A stretch of 64,000 nt of DNA, from assembly GCF_030705305.1 (NCBI RefSeq), contig NZ_JAUZEE010000005.1, positions 62,001 through 126,000 of the forward strand, given 5' to 3'. The notes beneath the pieces are model-generated. The model was not told the DNA's origin and searched no databases. It was given only the letters and a program-made list of their open reading frames with translations. Below, piece by piece: positions 7,802 to 15,847 of the stretch. Positions within the stretch are counted from its first letter, which is position 1. Each line of letters opens with the position of its first letter. Source of the stretch: Leptothrix discophora. GTDB lineage: Bacteria; Pseudomonadota; Gammaproteobacteria; Burkholderiales; Burkholderiaceae_C. A program made the translations under genes and the position numbers.

Positions 7802-10594
7802 TCAAGCCGCCACCGCGCTCCAGGCCCGGCTGCCGAGCCAGTGCTCGCGCCAGCCCGGCAGTTCGCTGGCCGGCATCGCGCGGGCGATGCCGTAGCCCTG
7901 GGCGAGCGGACAGCCCATGGCCAGCAGGGCGCGGCCGTGGGCCAGGGTCTCGACGCCCTCGGCGATGACCTCGCGGTCGAAGGCGGCGGCCAGGTCGATC
8001 ACGCCACGGACGATGGCCAGGTCCTCCGGGTCGTCGAGCATGTCGATGACGAAGCTGCGGTCGATCTTGAGGGTGCGCGCCGGCAGCTTGCGCAGGTAGG
8101 TCAGCGACGAGTAGCCGGTGCCGAAGTCGTCCAGCGCGAAGCCCACGCCCAGCGCCATGCAGCGCTGCAGGATCTCGGCGGCCTGCTGCATGTCGGCGAT
8201 GGCGGCGGTCTCCAGCACCTCCAGCTGGAAGTGGCGAGCCGCCACGCAGGGATGCCGGGCCAGCGCGTCGGCCAGGCGATGGGCGAAGGCGGGCTGGACC
8301 AGGTGGCGCGGGCTGATGTTGACGCTCACCGGCAGCGTCAGTCCTTCGGCTCGCCAGCTGGCGATCTGCGCCAGCGCGGTGTCGATGACCCATTCGCCGA
8401 CCTGTGGCTCCAGGTCGCTCCCTTGCAGCATCGGCAGGAACTCGCCCGGCGCCAGCAGGCCGCGTTCGGGATGACGCCAGCGGATCAGGCCTTCCGCCCC
8501 GATGACGCTGCCGTCGCGCAGGTCGACCTTGGGCTGGTAGTGCAGCTCGAACTCGCCTAAGCGCAGCGCCTCGCGCAGCCGGCCGAGCTGGTCGCGCCGG
8601 TGCTGGGCCATGCGGTCGACCTCGGCGTCGAACAGCTGGTAGCGGTTCTTGCCGGCCTGCTTGGCCAGGTACATGGTCTGGTCGGCGTGGCGCAGCAGCG
8701 TGTCCGGATCGTTGGCGTCGTTCGGGAACAGGCTCACGCCGACGCTGGCCGACAGGCTCAGCAGGTGATCCTCCGCCCGCACCGGCTGGCGCGCCGCATG
8801 CAGCACGCGGTCGAGGATCTGCGTGGTCTCCTTGATCGAACCCAGCTCGGTCAGCAGCAGCACGAACTCGTCGCCGCCCAGCCGCGACAGCGTGTCCTCG
8901 GGCCGCAGCACGGCCTTGATGTGCTCGCCGATGCCGATCAGCAGGCGGTCGCCGATGGCATGGCCGAGCGCGTCGTTGACGGCCTTGAAGCCGTCCAGGT
9001 CGATGAAGCAGACGGCACCGTGCCGGCCACTGCGGCCGGCACGCAGCACCGCCTGCTCCAGCCGATCGGTCAGCAGGCGGCGGTTGGGCAGGCCGGTCAG
9101 CGGGTCGAAGTGGGCGACCCGGTCCAGCTCGGCCTCATGGGCCTTGATGCGGCTGATGTCGGAGAACACGCTGACGTAGTGCAGCACCCGCCCGCCGCCG
9201 TCGCGCACCGCCGTGATCGACTGCAGGGCCGGGTAGACCTCGCCGTCGCGGCGCCGGTTCCAGATCTCGCCATGCCAGTAGCCGCGCTGCTGCAGCGCGG
9301 CCCAGAAGGACTGGTAGAAGGCCGCGTCGTGCCGGCCCGATGACAGCAGGCTGGGCCGACGGCCGATCACCTCGGCGGCCTGGTAGCCGGTGATGCGCGT
9401 GAAGGCCGGGTTGACCTGCGTGATCAGGCCGTCGGCGTCGGCCACCATGATCCCCTCGTAGCTGTTGTCGAACACCGCCGCCGACTGGCGCTGGGCCAGC
9501 TCGGCACGCTTGCGCTCGGTGATGTCGGTGTGCGTGCCCGACATGTTCAGCGCCGTGCCGTCGGGCGCGCGGTCGACCACCCGGCCGCTGGTCAGGACCC
9601 AGTGCCAGCCGCCGCCCTTGTGGCGCATGCGCAGCTCGACCTCGTGGCGGAGCGTCTCGCCGGCCAGATGGCGGCGGATCGATTCGAGCGCGACGGCCAG
9701 GTCGTCCGGGTGGACCAGCGCGGGCCAGTTCGCGGTCGTCACGTTCATCTCGCCGGGCTCGTAGCCCAGCATGGTTTCCCAGCGGGCGCTGACGCGGAAG
9801 GTGTCGCTGGGCAGGTCCCAGGTCCAGTAGCCCTGGTCGGAACCTTCGAGCACGCGGGCGAGCTCCTCCCGGCTGTCTTCCAGCTCGCGGGTGCGTTCGG
9901 CCACACGCTGTTCGAGCCGCACCTCGTTGTCGGCGAGAGCTTGCCGGCTGGCCTCGGTCTCGCGCAGCTGGCGGCGGATCAGCCCGTAGCTGCCCGCCAG
10001 CATCAGCAGCAGCGCGGCCGATGCGCCAGCACCGGCGGTGACCAGGTGGCGACTGGCCTGGAGCTGATCCCGGCTGCGGGTTTCGAGCTGCCGGGACTCG
10101 TGGGCTTCCATGTCGAGCAACAGCTGCTGCATCCGGGCACGGGTCGGGGCCAGCGGCGCCGTCTGCGCGTAGGCGTTGGCCGCCGCTGCGCCTTCGGTCT
10201 TGCGCAGTTCCTCGACCCGGCGCGAGATCGCCAGCCGCTGGTCCGCCACCGCGCGCAGCTGCTGCCAACGTCCGATCTGCGCGGACTGCCCGGCCAGCAG
10301 CGCCTTCAGGCGCGCCAGCAGCGCCTCGCGGCTGCCGATGGCGGCATCCCGCTCGGCCAGCCGGGCCGGGTCGCCGCTGATGCGAAAGGACTGGGTGTTC
10401 AGCTCGATCAGCGCGGTGTCCACCCGCACCCGGGCAAGCGCCTGCAGCACGTCCTGGGTGTGGCGCACCCAGCCCTCGGCGATGGCCGCCTGCTGGCCCA
10501 TGTGCCAGGTGATCCCGGCCAGGGCCACGACCACGACGGTCGACGCGATGAAGGCGGCCAGCACCTGGATCTCGAAGCGGGATTTCAACGGCAT
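7802..10594 (-). CDS. Membrane PAS-PAS-GGDEF-EAL cyclic-di-GMP signalling protein
   Basis: A 930-residue protein with an N-terminal membrane helix (about 9-30), a ~165-residue periplasmic helical sensor, and a second helix near 190-212. A coiled segment and two PAS domains with PAC motifs (about 265-385 and 395-510) follow, then GGDEF (about 520-680) and EAL (about 690-925). The cyclase signature RLGGDEF is intact. The EAL signature reads AEGLIRW, that is E-G-L instead of E-A-L. The other phosphodiesterase residues look present: NIS, LEVLE, DDFGTGYSS, LKIDRSF, EGVET and QGY. It may therefore both make and degrade c-di-GMP. Start by Met at 10594; no strong Shine-Dalgarno is visible. Confidence 0.92.
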   Translation of the reverse strand: MPLKSRFEIQVLAAFIASTVVVVALAGITWHMGQQAAIAEGWVRHTQDVLQALARVRVDTALIELNTQSFRISGDPARLAERDAAIGSREALLARLKALLAGQSAQIGRWQQLRAVADQRLAISRRVEELRKTEGAAAANAYAQTAPLAPTRARMQQLLLDMEAHESRQLETRSRDQLQASRHLVTAGAGASAALLLMLAGSYGLIRRQLRETEASRQALADNEVRLEQRVAERTRELEDSREELARVLEGSDQGYWTWDLPSDTFRVSARWETMLGYEPGEMNVTTANWPALVHPDDLAVALESIRRHLAGETLRHEVELRMRHKGGGWHWVLTSGRVVDRAPDGTALNMSGTHTDITERKRAELAQRQSAAVFDNSYEGIMVADADGLITQVNPAFTRITGYQAAEVIGRRPSLLSSGRHDAAFYQSFWAALQQRGYWHGEIWNRRRDGEVYPALQSITAVRDGGGRVLHYVSVFSDISRIKAHEAELDRVAHFDPLTGLPNRRLLTDRLEQAVLRAGRSGRHGAVCFIDLDGFKAVNDALGHAIGDRLLIGIGEHIKAVLRPEDTLSRLGGDEFVLLLTELGSIKETTQILDRVLHAARQPVRAEDHLLSLSASVGVSLFPNDANDPDTLLRHADQTMYLAKQAGKNRYQLFDAEVDRMAQHRRDQLGRLREALRLGEFELHYQPKVDLRDGSVIGAEGLIRWRHPERGLLAPGEFLPMLQGSDLEPQVGEWVIDTALAQIASWRAEGLTLPVSVNISPRHLVQPAFAHRLADALARHPCVAARHFQLEVLETAAIADMQQAAEILQRCMALGVGFALDDFGTGYSSLTYLRKLPARTLKIDRSFVIDMLDDPEDLAIVRGVIDLAAAFDREVIAEGVETLAHGRALLAMGCPLAQGYGIARAMPASELPGWREHWLGSRAWSAVAA

Positions 10595-10676
10595 GGCTTC
10601 GGGCGCGGGCACCGCCCGCACACGGACTCTTGAGGTTCGGCCATTCTGCGGCCGGCCGACCTTCGGCGGGCGTGGC

Positions 10677-10702
10677 CGATCACCGGATCCGGGCCGTGAT
10701 CG
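10677..10702. promoter_or_regulatory. Inverted repeat upstream of the DUF4331 operon
   Basis: A 7-bp inverted repeat (CGATCAC/GTGATCG) separated by 12 bases that themselves contain CGGATCCG. It lies in the 267-bp divergent region between the GGDEF-EAL gene and the DUF4331 gene. It could be an operator. No regulator is assigned, and chance occurrence is possible in such GC-rich sequence. Confidence 0.25.
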
Positions 10703-10861
10703 ACCGGCAGATCGTGCCCCGCGGCCGGGCCGATTCACGCGTTGCGATCGGGGTCATCGCGGCACTGCATCCGCTGGCGGCATCGGGCCGTAAAGGGTCC
10801 TTGCCGCCGTCAAGTCCGGACGCGACACGCGGCCATACCCCCCCACCCACGGAGACCTGGC

Positions 10862-12523
10862 ATGACCCGCAGCACGCGTTCCCTTCCTCCCCATGCGCTG
10901 ACCCTGGCGACCCTCGCGGCGCTGGCCGCGCTCGCCTCGCCGTCGACCGCGCTGGCGTCCAGCCACCGCGAGGCACCCTTCATCACGTCCGCCCCCAAGG
11001 TCGACGCGACCGACTTCTACCTGTTCAACAGCTACGAGGCCGGCCGCAGCGGCTACGTCACGCTGATCGCCAACTACCAGCCGCTGCAGGATGCCTACGG
11101 CGGCCCGAACTACTTCTCGCTCGATCCGAACGCGCTCTACGAGATCCACGTCGACAACGACGGCGATGCGCGCGAGAACCTCACCTTCCAGTTCCGCTTC
11201 CGCAACGCGCTCGAGAAGGTCGCGCTGGACATCGGCGGCAAGCCGGTGGCGATCCCGCTGATCCAGGCCGGGACCGTCGCCAACGTGCGCGATGCCAACC
11301 TCAACCTGCGCGAGACCTACACCGTCGACGTCGTGCGCGGTGACCGCCGCAAGGGCAGCAAGGCGGCGCTGACGAACGTCGTGGGCGGCTCGGCCACCTT
11401 CGACAAGCCGGTCGACCACATCGGCGTGAAGACGCTGCCCGACTACCCGGCCTATGCCGCCCGGCACGTCCACAGCGTCAACATCCCCGGCTGCGCCCAG
11501 CCCGGCAAGCTGTTCGTGGGCCAGCGCAAGGACCCGTTCGCGGTCAACCTCGGCACCATCTTCGACCTCGTCAATGCGCCCGCCAGCGTGCTGACCAACC
11601 CCGCACTGATCCATGCCGCGCCCAATCCGCTGGCCGACAAGAACGTCACCACGCTGGCGCTGGAGGTCCACAAGTCCTGCCTGACCAACGGCACCGATCC
11701 GGTCATCGGCGGCTGGACCACCGCCAGCCTGCGCCAGGGCCGCCTGCTCAACGGCGCGCCCGGCTCCGGCCACCACATGAGCGAGAAGACCGGCGGCGCC
11801 TGGACCCAGGTCTCGCGGCTGGGCAATCCGCTGGTCAACGAGGTCGTGATCGGCCTGCCCGACAAGGACCGCTTCAACGCGTCCAAGCCCAAGGACGACC
11901 TGCAGTTCGCGACCTACGTGACGAACCCGTCGCTGCCGCGCCTGCTTGAGATCGCGCTGGGCACGCCGGCCGGTGGCCTGGCGCCGTCCAACCTGCCGCG
12001 CACCGACCTGCTCAACACCTTCCTGACCGGCCTCGCGGGCGTCAACCGCCCGATGGGCACGGTGACGCCGGCCGAGATGCTGCGCCTGAACACCGCCATC
12101 GCGGCGGTGCCGCTGGCGCAGCAGAACCGGCTCGGCGTGGCCGGCGAGGTGCTCCGCGTCGGTGGGGCCGGCAACCTGGGCGCAGCGGTCGACCTGGCCG
12201 GCTTCCCGAACGGCCGGCGTCCCAACGACGACGTGGTCGACATCGCGCTGGTGGCCGTGGCCGGCGGGCTGTGCGTGCTCAACAGCGAGGCCACGCTGGG
12301 TGCGATCACCGCCGGCAGCAACGCCAACGTGCTGGGCCTGAACAGCTTCACCATCCCCGGCAGCGCGACGCTGACCTCCGAATGCCGCGTCGGCAAGGTG
12401 CCGCTGGGCGCGACCTCGGCCGCGCTGCACGATGCGGTCGACCAGGCATCCGATGCCAACAAGGCCAGCTACCTGGCCGGCTTCCCCTACCTGGCGACGC
12501 CCCTGGGCGGCACCCGCAACTGA
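10862..12523 (+). CDS. Exported DUF4331 protein
   Basis: A 553-residue protein with a classical signal peptide (residues 1-32, ending TALASS). The mature protein begins SSHREAPFIT, the start typical of DUF4331 proteins, and continues VDATDFYLFNSYEAGR with further family features such as HVDNDGDARENLTFQFRF, VNEVVIGLPDKDRFN and RPNDDVVDI. DUF4331 proteins are secreted and have no defined biochemical function. It begins a rightward series with a lipoprotein gene (13-bp gap), a helical-repeat protein and a HupE/UreJ protein, which suggests an envelope function linked to metal or small-molecule handling. That link is inference from neighbourhood only. Confidence 0.88.
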   Translation: MTRSTRSLPPHALTLATLAALAALASPSTALASSHREAPFITSAPKVDATDFYLFNSYEAGRSGYVTLIANYQPLQDAYGGPNYFSLDPNALYEIHVDNDGDARENLTFQFRFRNALEKVALDIGGKPVAIPLIQAGTVANVRDANLNLRETYTVDVVRGDRRKGSKAALTNVVGGSATFDKPVDHIGVKTLPDYPAYAARHVHSVNIPGCAQPGKLFVGQRKDPFAVNLGTIFDLVNAPASVLTNPALIHAAPNPLADKNVTTLALEVHKSCLTNGTDPVIGGWTTASLRQGRLLNGAPGSGHHMSEKTGGAWTQVSRLGNPLVNEVVIGLPDKDRFNASKPKDDLQFATYVTNPSLPRLLEIALGTPAGGLAPSNLPRTDLLNTFLTGLAGVNRPMGTVTPAEMLRLNTAIAAVPLAQQNRLGVAGEVLRVGGAGNLGAAVDLAGFPNGRRPNDDVVDIALVAVAGGLCVLNSEATLGAITAGSNANVLGLNSFTIPGSATLTSECRVGKVPLGATSAALHDAVDQASDANKASYLAGFPYLATPLGGTRN

Positions 12524-12536
12524 GCCGGAGACCACG

Positions 12537-12794
12537 ATGAACACGCAAACACTGCGTTCCTGGGCCTGGCTGGCCAGTCTCGCGGCGACCGGCGCCCTGC
12601 TGGCCGGCTGCGGCGCCGGATCGACACCGGTCGAACGGCCCGCCGCCTCGGTGGCGGACTCGCCCGAGGCGGCCATGAACCTCGTGCAGGGCATCGCGAC
12701 CAGCCCGGCCGCGCAGGCCGATGGCGCCGAGCCGTCGACCGTGCCCGACACGCTGGCGGTCGACGACACGGCCGAGCCGCGCGCGGTCGACTGA
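12537..12794 (+). CDS. Small lipoprotein of the DUF4331 cluster
   Basis: An 85-residue predicted lipoprotein. The signal peptide ends in the lipobox LLAGC at about residues 20-24. The short mature part is Ala/Asp/Pro-rich with no recognised domain. It starts 13 bp after the DUF4331 stop and opens MNTQT, close to the MNTR starts of the next two genes. Its stop codon lies inside an inverted repeat (12785-12806) immediately followed by a long G/C homopolymer tract. Confidence 0.7.
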   Translation: MNTQTLRSWAWLASLAATGALLAGCGAGSTPVERPAASVADSPEAAMNLVQGIATSPAAQADGAEPSTVPDTLAVDDTAEPRAVD

Positions 12795-12806
12795 GTTCTG
12801 TCGACC
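12785..12806. repeat. Hairpin over the lipoprotein stop codon
   Basis: A 7-bp inverted repeat, GGTCGAC/GTCGACC, with an 8-base loop containing the TGA stop. There is no T-run after it, so a factor-independent terminator is unlikely. It may set relative expression or mRNA stability within the operon. Confidence 0.4.
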
Positions 12807-12828
12807 GAGCGCGCGACCAGGGGTGGCG

Positions 12829-12873
12829 CCCCCGGCGGCGGGGGGGCCCCCCGGGGGGGGGGGCCCCCCCCCC
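12829..12873. repeat. Alternating G and C homopolymer tract
   Basis: Consecutive pure runs are C5 (12829-12833), G7 (12840-12846), C6 (12847-12852), G11 (12853-12863) and C10 (12864-12873). The runs can pair with one another in several registers. The tract is non-coding, between the lipoprotein and the helical-repeat gene, 28 bp before the latter's start. Such tracts are prone to slippage and also to sequencing or assembly error. Confidence 0.9.
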
Positions 12874-12885
12874 GACAACTCCCCG

Positions 12886-12931
12886 AATGCCAGGACACCC
12901 GATGAACACGCGCATCCCGACGATGGGCCGG
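12886..12931 (+). repeat. Duplicated translation-start module, copy 1
   Basis: About 45 bp covering the upstream sequence, ATG and first ten codons of the helical-repeat gene. It matches 14141-14187, which covers the same part of the HupE/UreJ gene, with only a few differences. The encoded N-termini are MNTRIPTMGR and MNTRMPTIGR. Confidence 0.75.
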
Positions 12932-14161
12932 TGCCGCGCCACGCTGGCCGGGCTGGCCTGCCTGCTGCTGGCGCAAGCCGGTCCCGCCCGTGCCGCGCCC
13001 TTCGTGCCGGCCGGCGACGACGAGGTCGTGCAGACCCTGCGCGGTGGCCTGGCCGGTGCCGCGCGGCAGGCCGAGCGGGCCCGCCGGGCCCAGTTGCAGC
13101 GCGAGCCACACAACCTGCCGCTGGCGCTGGCGAGCGCGCGCGCCGCCATCGAGGGCTTTCGCCGCAGTGGTGATCCGCGCGATCTGGGCCAGGCCCAGGC
13201 GGCCTTGTCGGCCTGGTGGACGCAGCCTGCGCCACCGGCGCCGGTGCGCCTGCTGCGTGGCACGGTGCGGCAAAGCCTGCACGACTTCAGCGGCGCACTG
13301 GGCGATCTGGACGGCGTGCTCGCCGACCGGGCCGCCGCGCCGGCCCTGCAGGCCCAGGCCGAACTGACCCGCGCCAGCGTGCTCCAGGTGCTCGGCCGGC
13401 TGGCCGAGGCCGAGGCCGGTTGCGCCCGCCTGCAGTCGCCGCGCCATGCCGGCCTGGGCGCGGCCGCGGCCGGCGTGCAGCTCGCTGCGCAGGTCTGCCG
13501 TGCCGAACTGGCCAGCCTGACCGGCCGTGCGGCCGAAGGCGAGGCCACGCTGGCGCGGCTGGCCGATACCTCTGCGCCGGCACTGGCCGGCTGGCTCGCG
13601 CTGGTGCGTGCCGAGCTGGCCGAGCGCCGCGGCCAGGCCCGGGCCGGCGCGCTCTACCGGGCGGCCTTGGCGGCCCAGCAGGCCGATGGCCAGGCGCCGG
13701 ACGTCTACACGCTGGCCGCGCTGGCCGACTGGCTGCTCGACCAGGGCCGCCCGCGCGAGGTGCTGACGCTGCTGGCCGGACGCGAGGACGTCGACCCGCT
13801 GCTGCTGCGCCTGGCGCTGGCCCAGCGTGCGCTCGGCGACCCGCGCAGCGCCGCATCCACCGCGGCCTTGCAGGACCGCTACGAGGCCGCCGCCGCGCGG
13901 GGCGACGCGACCCATCGGCGCGAGCAGTCGCGCTTCGAACGCCAGCTGCGCGACCGGCCCGGGCGTGCGCTCGAACTCGCGCAGCAGAACTGGGCCACGC
14001 AGAAGGAACCGGCTGACGCGCGCCTGCTGGTCGATGCGGCCCGCGCCGCCGGCCAGCCCGAGGCGGCCCGCCCAGTGGCCGACTTCGTGCGCGCGACCGG
14101 CCTGTCCGACGTGCGCCTGGGCGCGCCCGACGAACGCCGCATGGCCAGGAATACCCGATGA
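12902..14161 (+). CDS. Exported helical-repeat (TPR-like) protein
   Basis: A 419-residue protein with an N-terminal signal peptide (residues 1-31, ending ARAAP). The remainder is built almost wholly of Ala/Leu-rich helical pairs with TPR-like spacing, for example LTRASVLQVLGRLAEAEAGC and ALYRAALAAQQADGQ. Predicted periplasmic scaffold. Its last codons overlap the ATG of the HupE/UreJ gene (ATGA at 14158-14161), so the two are translationally coupled and probably act together. No enzymatic motif is seen. The upstream leader contains the G/C homopolymer tract. Confidence 0.72.
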   Translation: MNTRIPTMGRCRATLAGLACLLLAQAGPARAAPFVPAGDDEVVQTLRGGLAGAARQAERARRAQLQREPHNLPLALASARAAIEGFRRSGDPRDLGQAQAALSAWWTQPAPPAPVRLLRGTVRQSLHDFSGALGDLDGVLADRAAAPALQAQAELTRASVLQVLGRLAEAEAGCARLQSPRHAGLGAAAAGVQLAAQVCRAELASLTGRAAEGEATLARLADTSAPALAGWLALVRAELAERRGQARAGALYRAALAAQQADGQAPDVYTLAALADWLLDQGRPREVLTLLAGREDVDPLLLRLALAQRALGDPRSAASTAALQDRYEAAAARGDATHRREQSRFERQLRDRPGRALELAQQNWATQKEPADARLLVDAARAAGQPEAARPVADFVRATGLSDVRLGAPDERRMARNTR

Positions 14162-14187
14162 ACACGCGCATGCCCACGATCGGCCGG
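14141..14187 (+). repeat. Duplicated translation-start module, copy 2
   Basis: Second copy of the module at 12886-12931. Here it overlaps the end of the helical-repeat gene and the start of the HupE/UreJ gene. A 15-base core around the ATG (CCCGATGAACACGCG) is identical in both copies. Confidence 0.75.
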
Positions 14188-15384
14188 GCCTGGCTGCTGG
14201 CCGGCCTGTGCCTGCTCGCCGCGCCGGCCTGGTCCCACAAGGCCAGCGACGCCTACCTGCACTGGCAGGTCCTGCCGGGCGCGGCCGGCGAGGTCGACGA
14301 GCGCCTGGACATCGCGCTGCGCGACCTCGACCGCGAGCTGGACCTCGATGCCGACGGCAACGGCAGCCTGACCTGGGGCGAGGTGCGCCGGCGCTGGCCC
14401 GACATCCAGGCCCTGGCCGGCACGGCGGTGCAGCTGTCCGCCGATGGCCAGCCCTGCCGCGTGCAGGACCACGGCCAGCCGCAGCTCGACGAGCACAGCG
14501 ACGGCCGCCATGCGGTGCTGCGCCGGCGCTGGACCTGCGCCGCGCCGCCGCAGCAGCTGCAGGGCCGCTACACGCTGTTCGCGCAGACCGATCCGCAGCA
14601 TCGCGGCATCGTCCGGGTCGATTGGGCCGAGGCTGCCGGCCGGGACGGACCCGGACCGCGCACGGCGGTGTTCGTGCCCGGCCCTGACCTGCAGCGCTTC
14701 GACGTGCCGGCGGCCGCGCGGTCGTCCGGTGCCGACGGTCCGGGCTGGACCGGCTTCGTGGCCCAGGGCGTGCATCACATCCTGATCGGCGCCGACCATG
14801 TGCTGTTCCTGCTCGCGCTGCTGCTGCCGGCGGTGCTGGTGTGGCGGCCGGCCGGGCTGGTGTTGCACACCGGCCGACCGGCCGCCGGCTGGACCGCCTC
14901 GCAGGACCGGCGCGGCATGGCGCTGGACCTGCTCAAGGTCGTCAGCGCCTTCACGGTGGCGCACTCGATCACGCTGTCGCTGGCGGCCTTCGACGTGGTC
15001 TCGCCGCCGTCGCGCTGGACCGAATCGCTGATCGCCGCCAGCGTCGTGCTGGTCGCGTTGAACAACCTGCGGCCGCTGGTGGCCGCGCACCGCTGGCCAC
15101 TGACCTTCGTGTTCGGGCTGGTCCACGGCTTCGGCTTCGCGGCGGTGCTCAAGGACCTGGGCCTGCAGCGCGAGGGCCTGATCGCGCCGCTGCTGGGCTT
15201 CAACCTCGGCGTCGAGCTGGGCCAGCTGGCGATCGTCGCCTTGCTGCTGCCGCTGGCCTGGCGCTGGCGGGCCAGCGCCCTCTACCGGCGCGGTGCGCTG
15301 CAGGCCGGCTCGCTGCTGATCGCCGCCCTGGCGGGCGTCTGGCTGGTCGAGCGGGCCTTCGACGTGGCGCTGCTGGCCGTCTGA
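14158..15384 (+). CDS. HupE/UreJ_2-type membrane protein with EF-hand-like loop
   Basis: A 408-residue protein with a signal peptide (about 1-26, ending PAWSHK) and a ~170-residue periplasmic domain. That domain contains an EF-hand-like loop with D64, D66, N68, G69, L71 and E75. A C-terminal membrane domain of about seven helices follows, carrying the signatures of the long HupE/UreJ form: GVHHILIGADHVLFLLALLLP and FGLVHGFGFA. The histidines and aspartates suggest transport of a divalent metal, possibly nickel, cobalt or copper; the family is little characterised. It is coupled by ATGA to the helical-repeat gene, and the DUF4331, lipoprotein, repeat-protein and HupE order looks like one functional unit. 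Confidence 0.82.
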   Translation: MNTRMPTIGRAWLLAGLCLLAAPAWSHKASDAYLHWQVLPGAAGEVDERLDIALRDLDRELDLDADGNGSLTWGEVRRRWPDIQALAGTAVQLSADGQPCRVQDHGQPQLDEHSDGRHAVLRRRWTCAAPPQQLQGRYTLFAQTDPQHRGIVRVDWAEAAGRDGPGPRTAVFVPGPDLQRFDVPAAARSSGADGPGWTGFVAQGVHHILIGADHVLFLLALLLPAVLVWRPAGLVLHTGRPAAGWTASQDRRGMALDLLKVVSAFTVAHSITLSLAAFDVVSPPSRWTESLIAASVVLVALNNLRPLVAAHRWPLTFVFGLVHGFGFAAVLKDLGLQREGLIAPLLGFNLGVELGQLAIVALLLPLAWRWRASALYRRGALQAGSLLIAALAGVWLVERAFDVALLAV

Positions 15385-15405
15385 GCCGGCGCGGCTCAGG
15401 GCGGC

Positions 15406-15825
15406 TCAGGGCGTCGACAGCCAGGCGTGGGCGAGCAGGCCCGCCACCAGCAGCCACAGCGCGACGATCACGACCGCCGCGATCGGGCTGCGCGGCCGGG
15501 CCTCGCGGCGCGCCAGCCAGGCCTCGGCCTGCGCGCGGCCGTGGGCGCGCACATGGGGCGGCAGCAGCCGCACCGTCAGCCAGATCAGCGCGGGCAGCAG
15601 GATCACGTCGTCCAGCCAGCCCAGCACCGGGATGAAGTCCGGGATCAGGTCGATCGGGCTGAAGGCATAGGCCACCACCAGCGCGGCCAGCAGGCGGGCG
15701 GTCCAGGGCGTGTCGGGATGCGAGCGCACGAACCACAGCGTCAGCACGTCGCGCTTGACGCCGCGCGCCCAGGTGCGCGAGGCCACCAGCAGGTCGCGCG
15801 CGCGTCGCCAGGGGCTGCGGATCAT
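15406..15825 (-). CDS. DUF1232 (YkvA-like) membrane protein
   Basis: A 139-residue protein with the DUF1232 core AYAFSPIDLIPDFIPVLGWLDDVI (about 53-76) and a C-terminal hydrophobic helix (about 113-135). Family members are small membrane proteins of unknown function. It is convergent with the HupE gene (21-bp gap) and lies 22 bp downstream of the DUF4337 gene, so the latter two may be co-transcribed. Confidence 0.85.
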   Translation of the reverse strand: MIRSPWRRARDLLVASRTWARGVKRDVLTLWFVRSHPDTPWTARLLAALVVAYAFSPIDLIPDFIPVLGWLDDVILLPALIWLTVRLLPPHVRAHGRAQAEAWLARREARPRSPIAAVVIVALWLLVAGLLAHAWLSTP

Positions 15826-15847
15826 GCGGCTTGCCCCGCTGGGGCCG

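Noticed and set aside
10754-13915. A very long open frame on the minus strand (over 1000 codons) opposite the DUF4331 cluster
   Set aside because: Its product is low-complexity Gly/Arg/Ala-rich sequence and the plus-strand genes have signal peptides, conserved motifs and proper starts. Long antisense frames are expected at this GC content.
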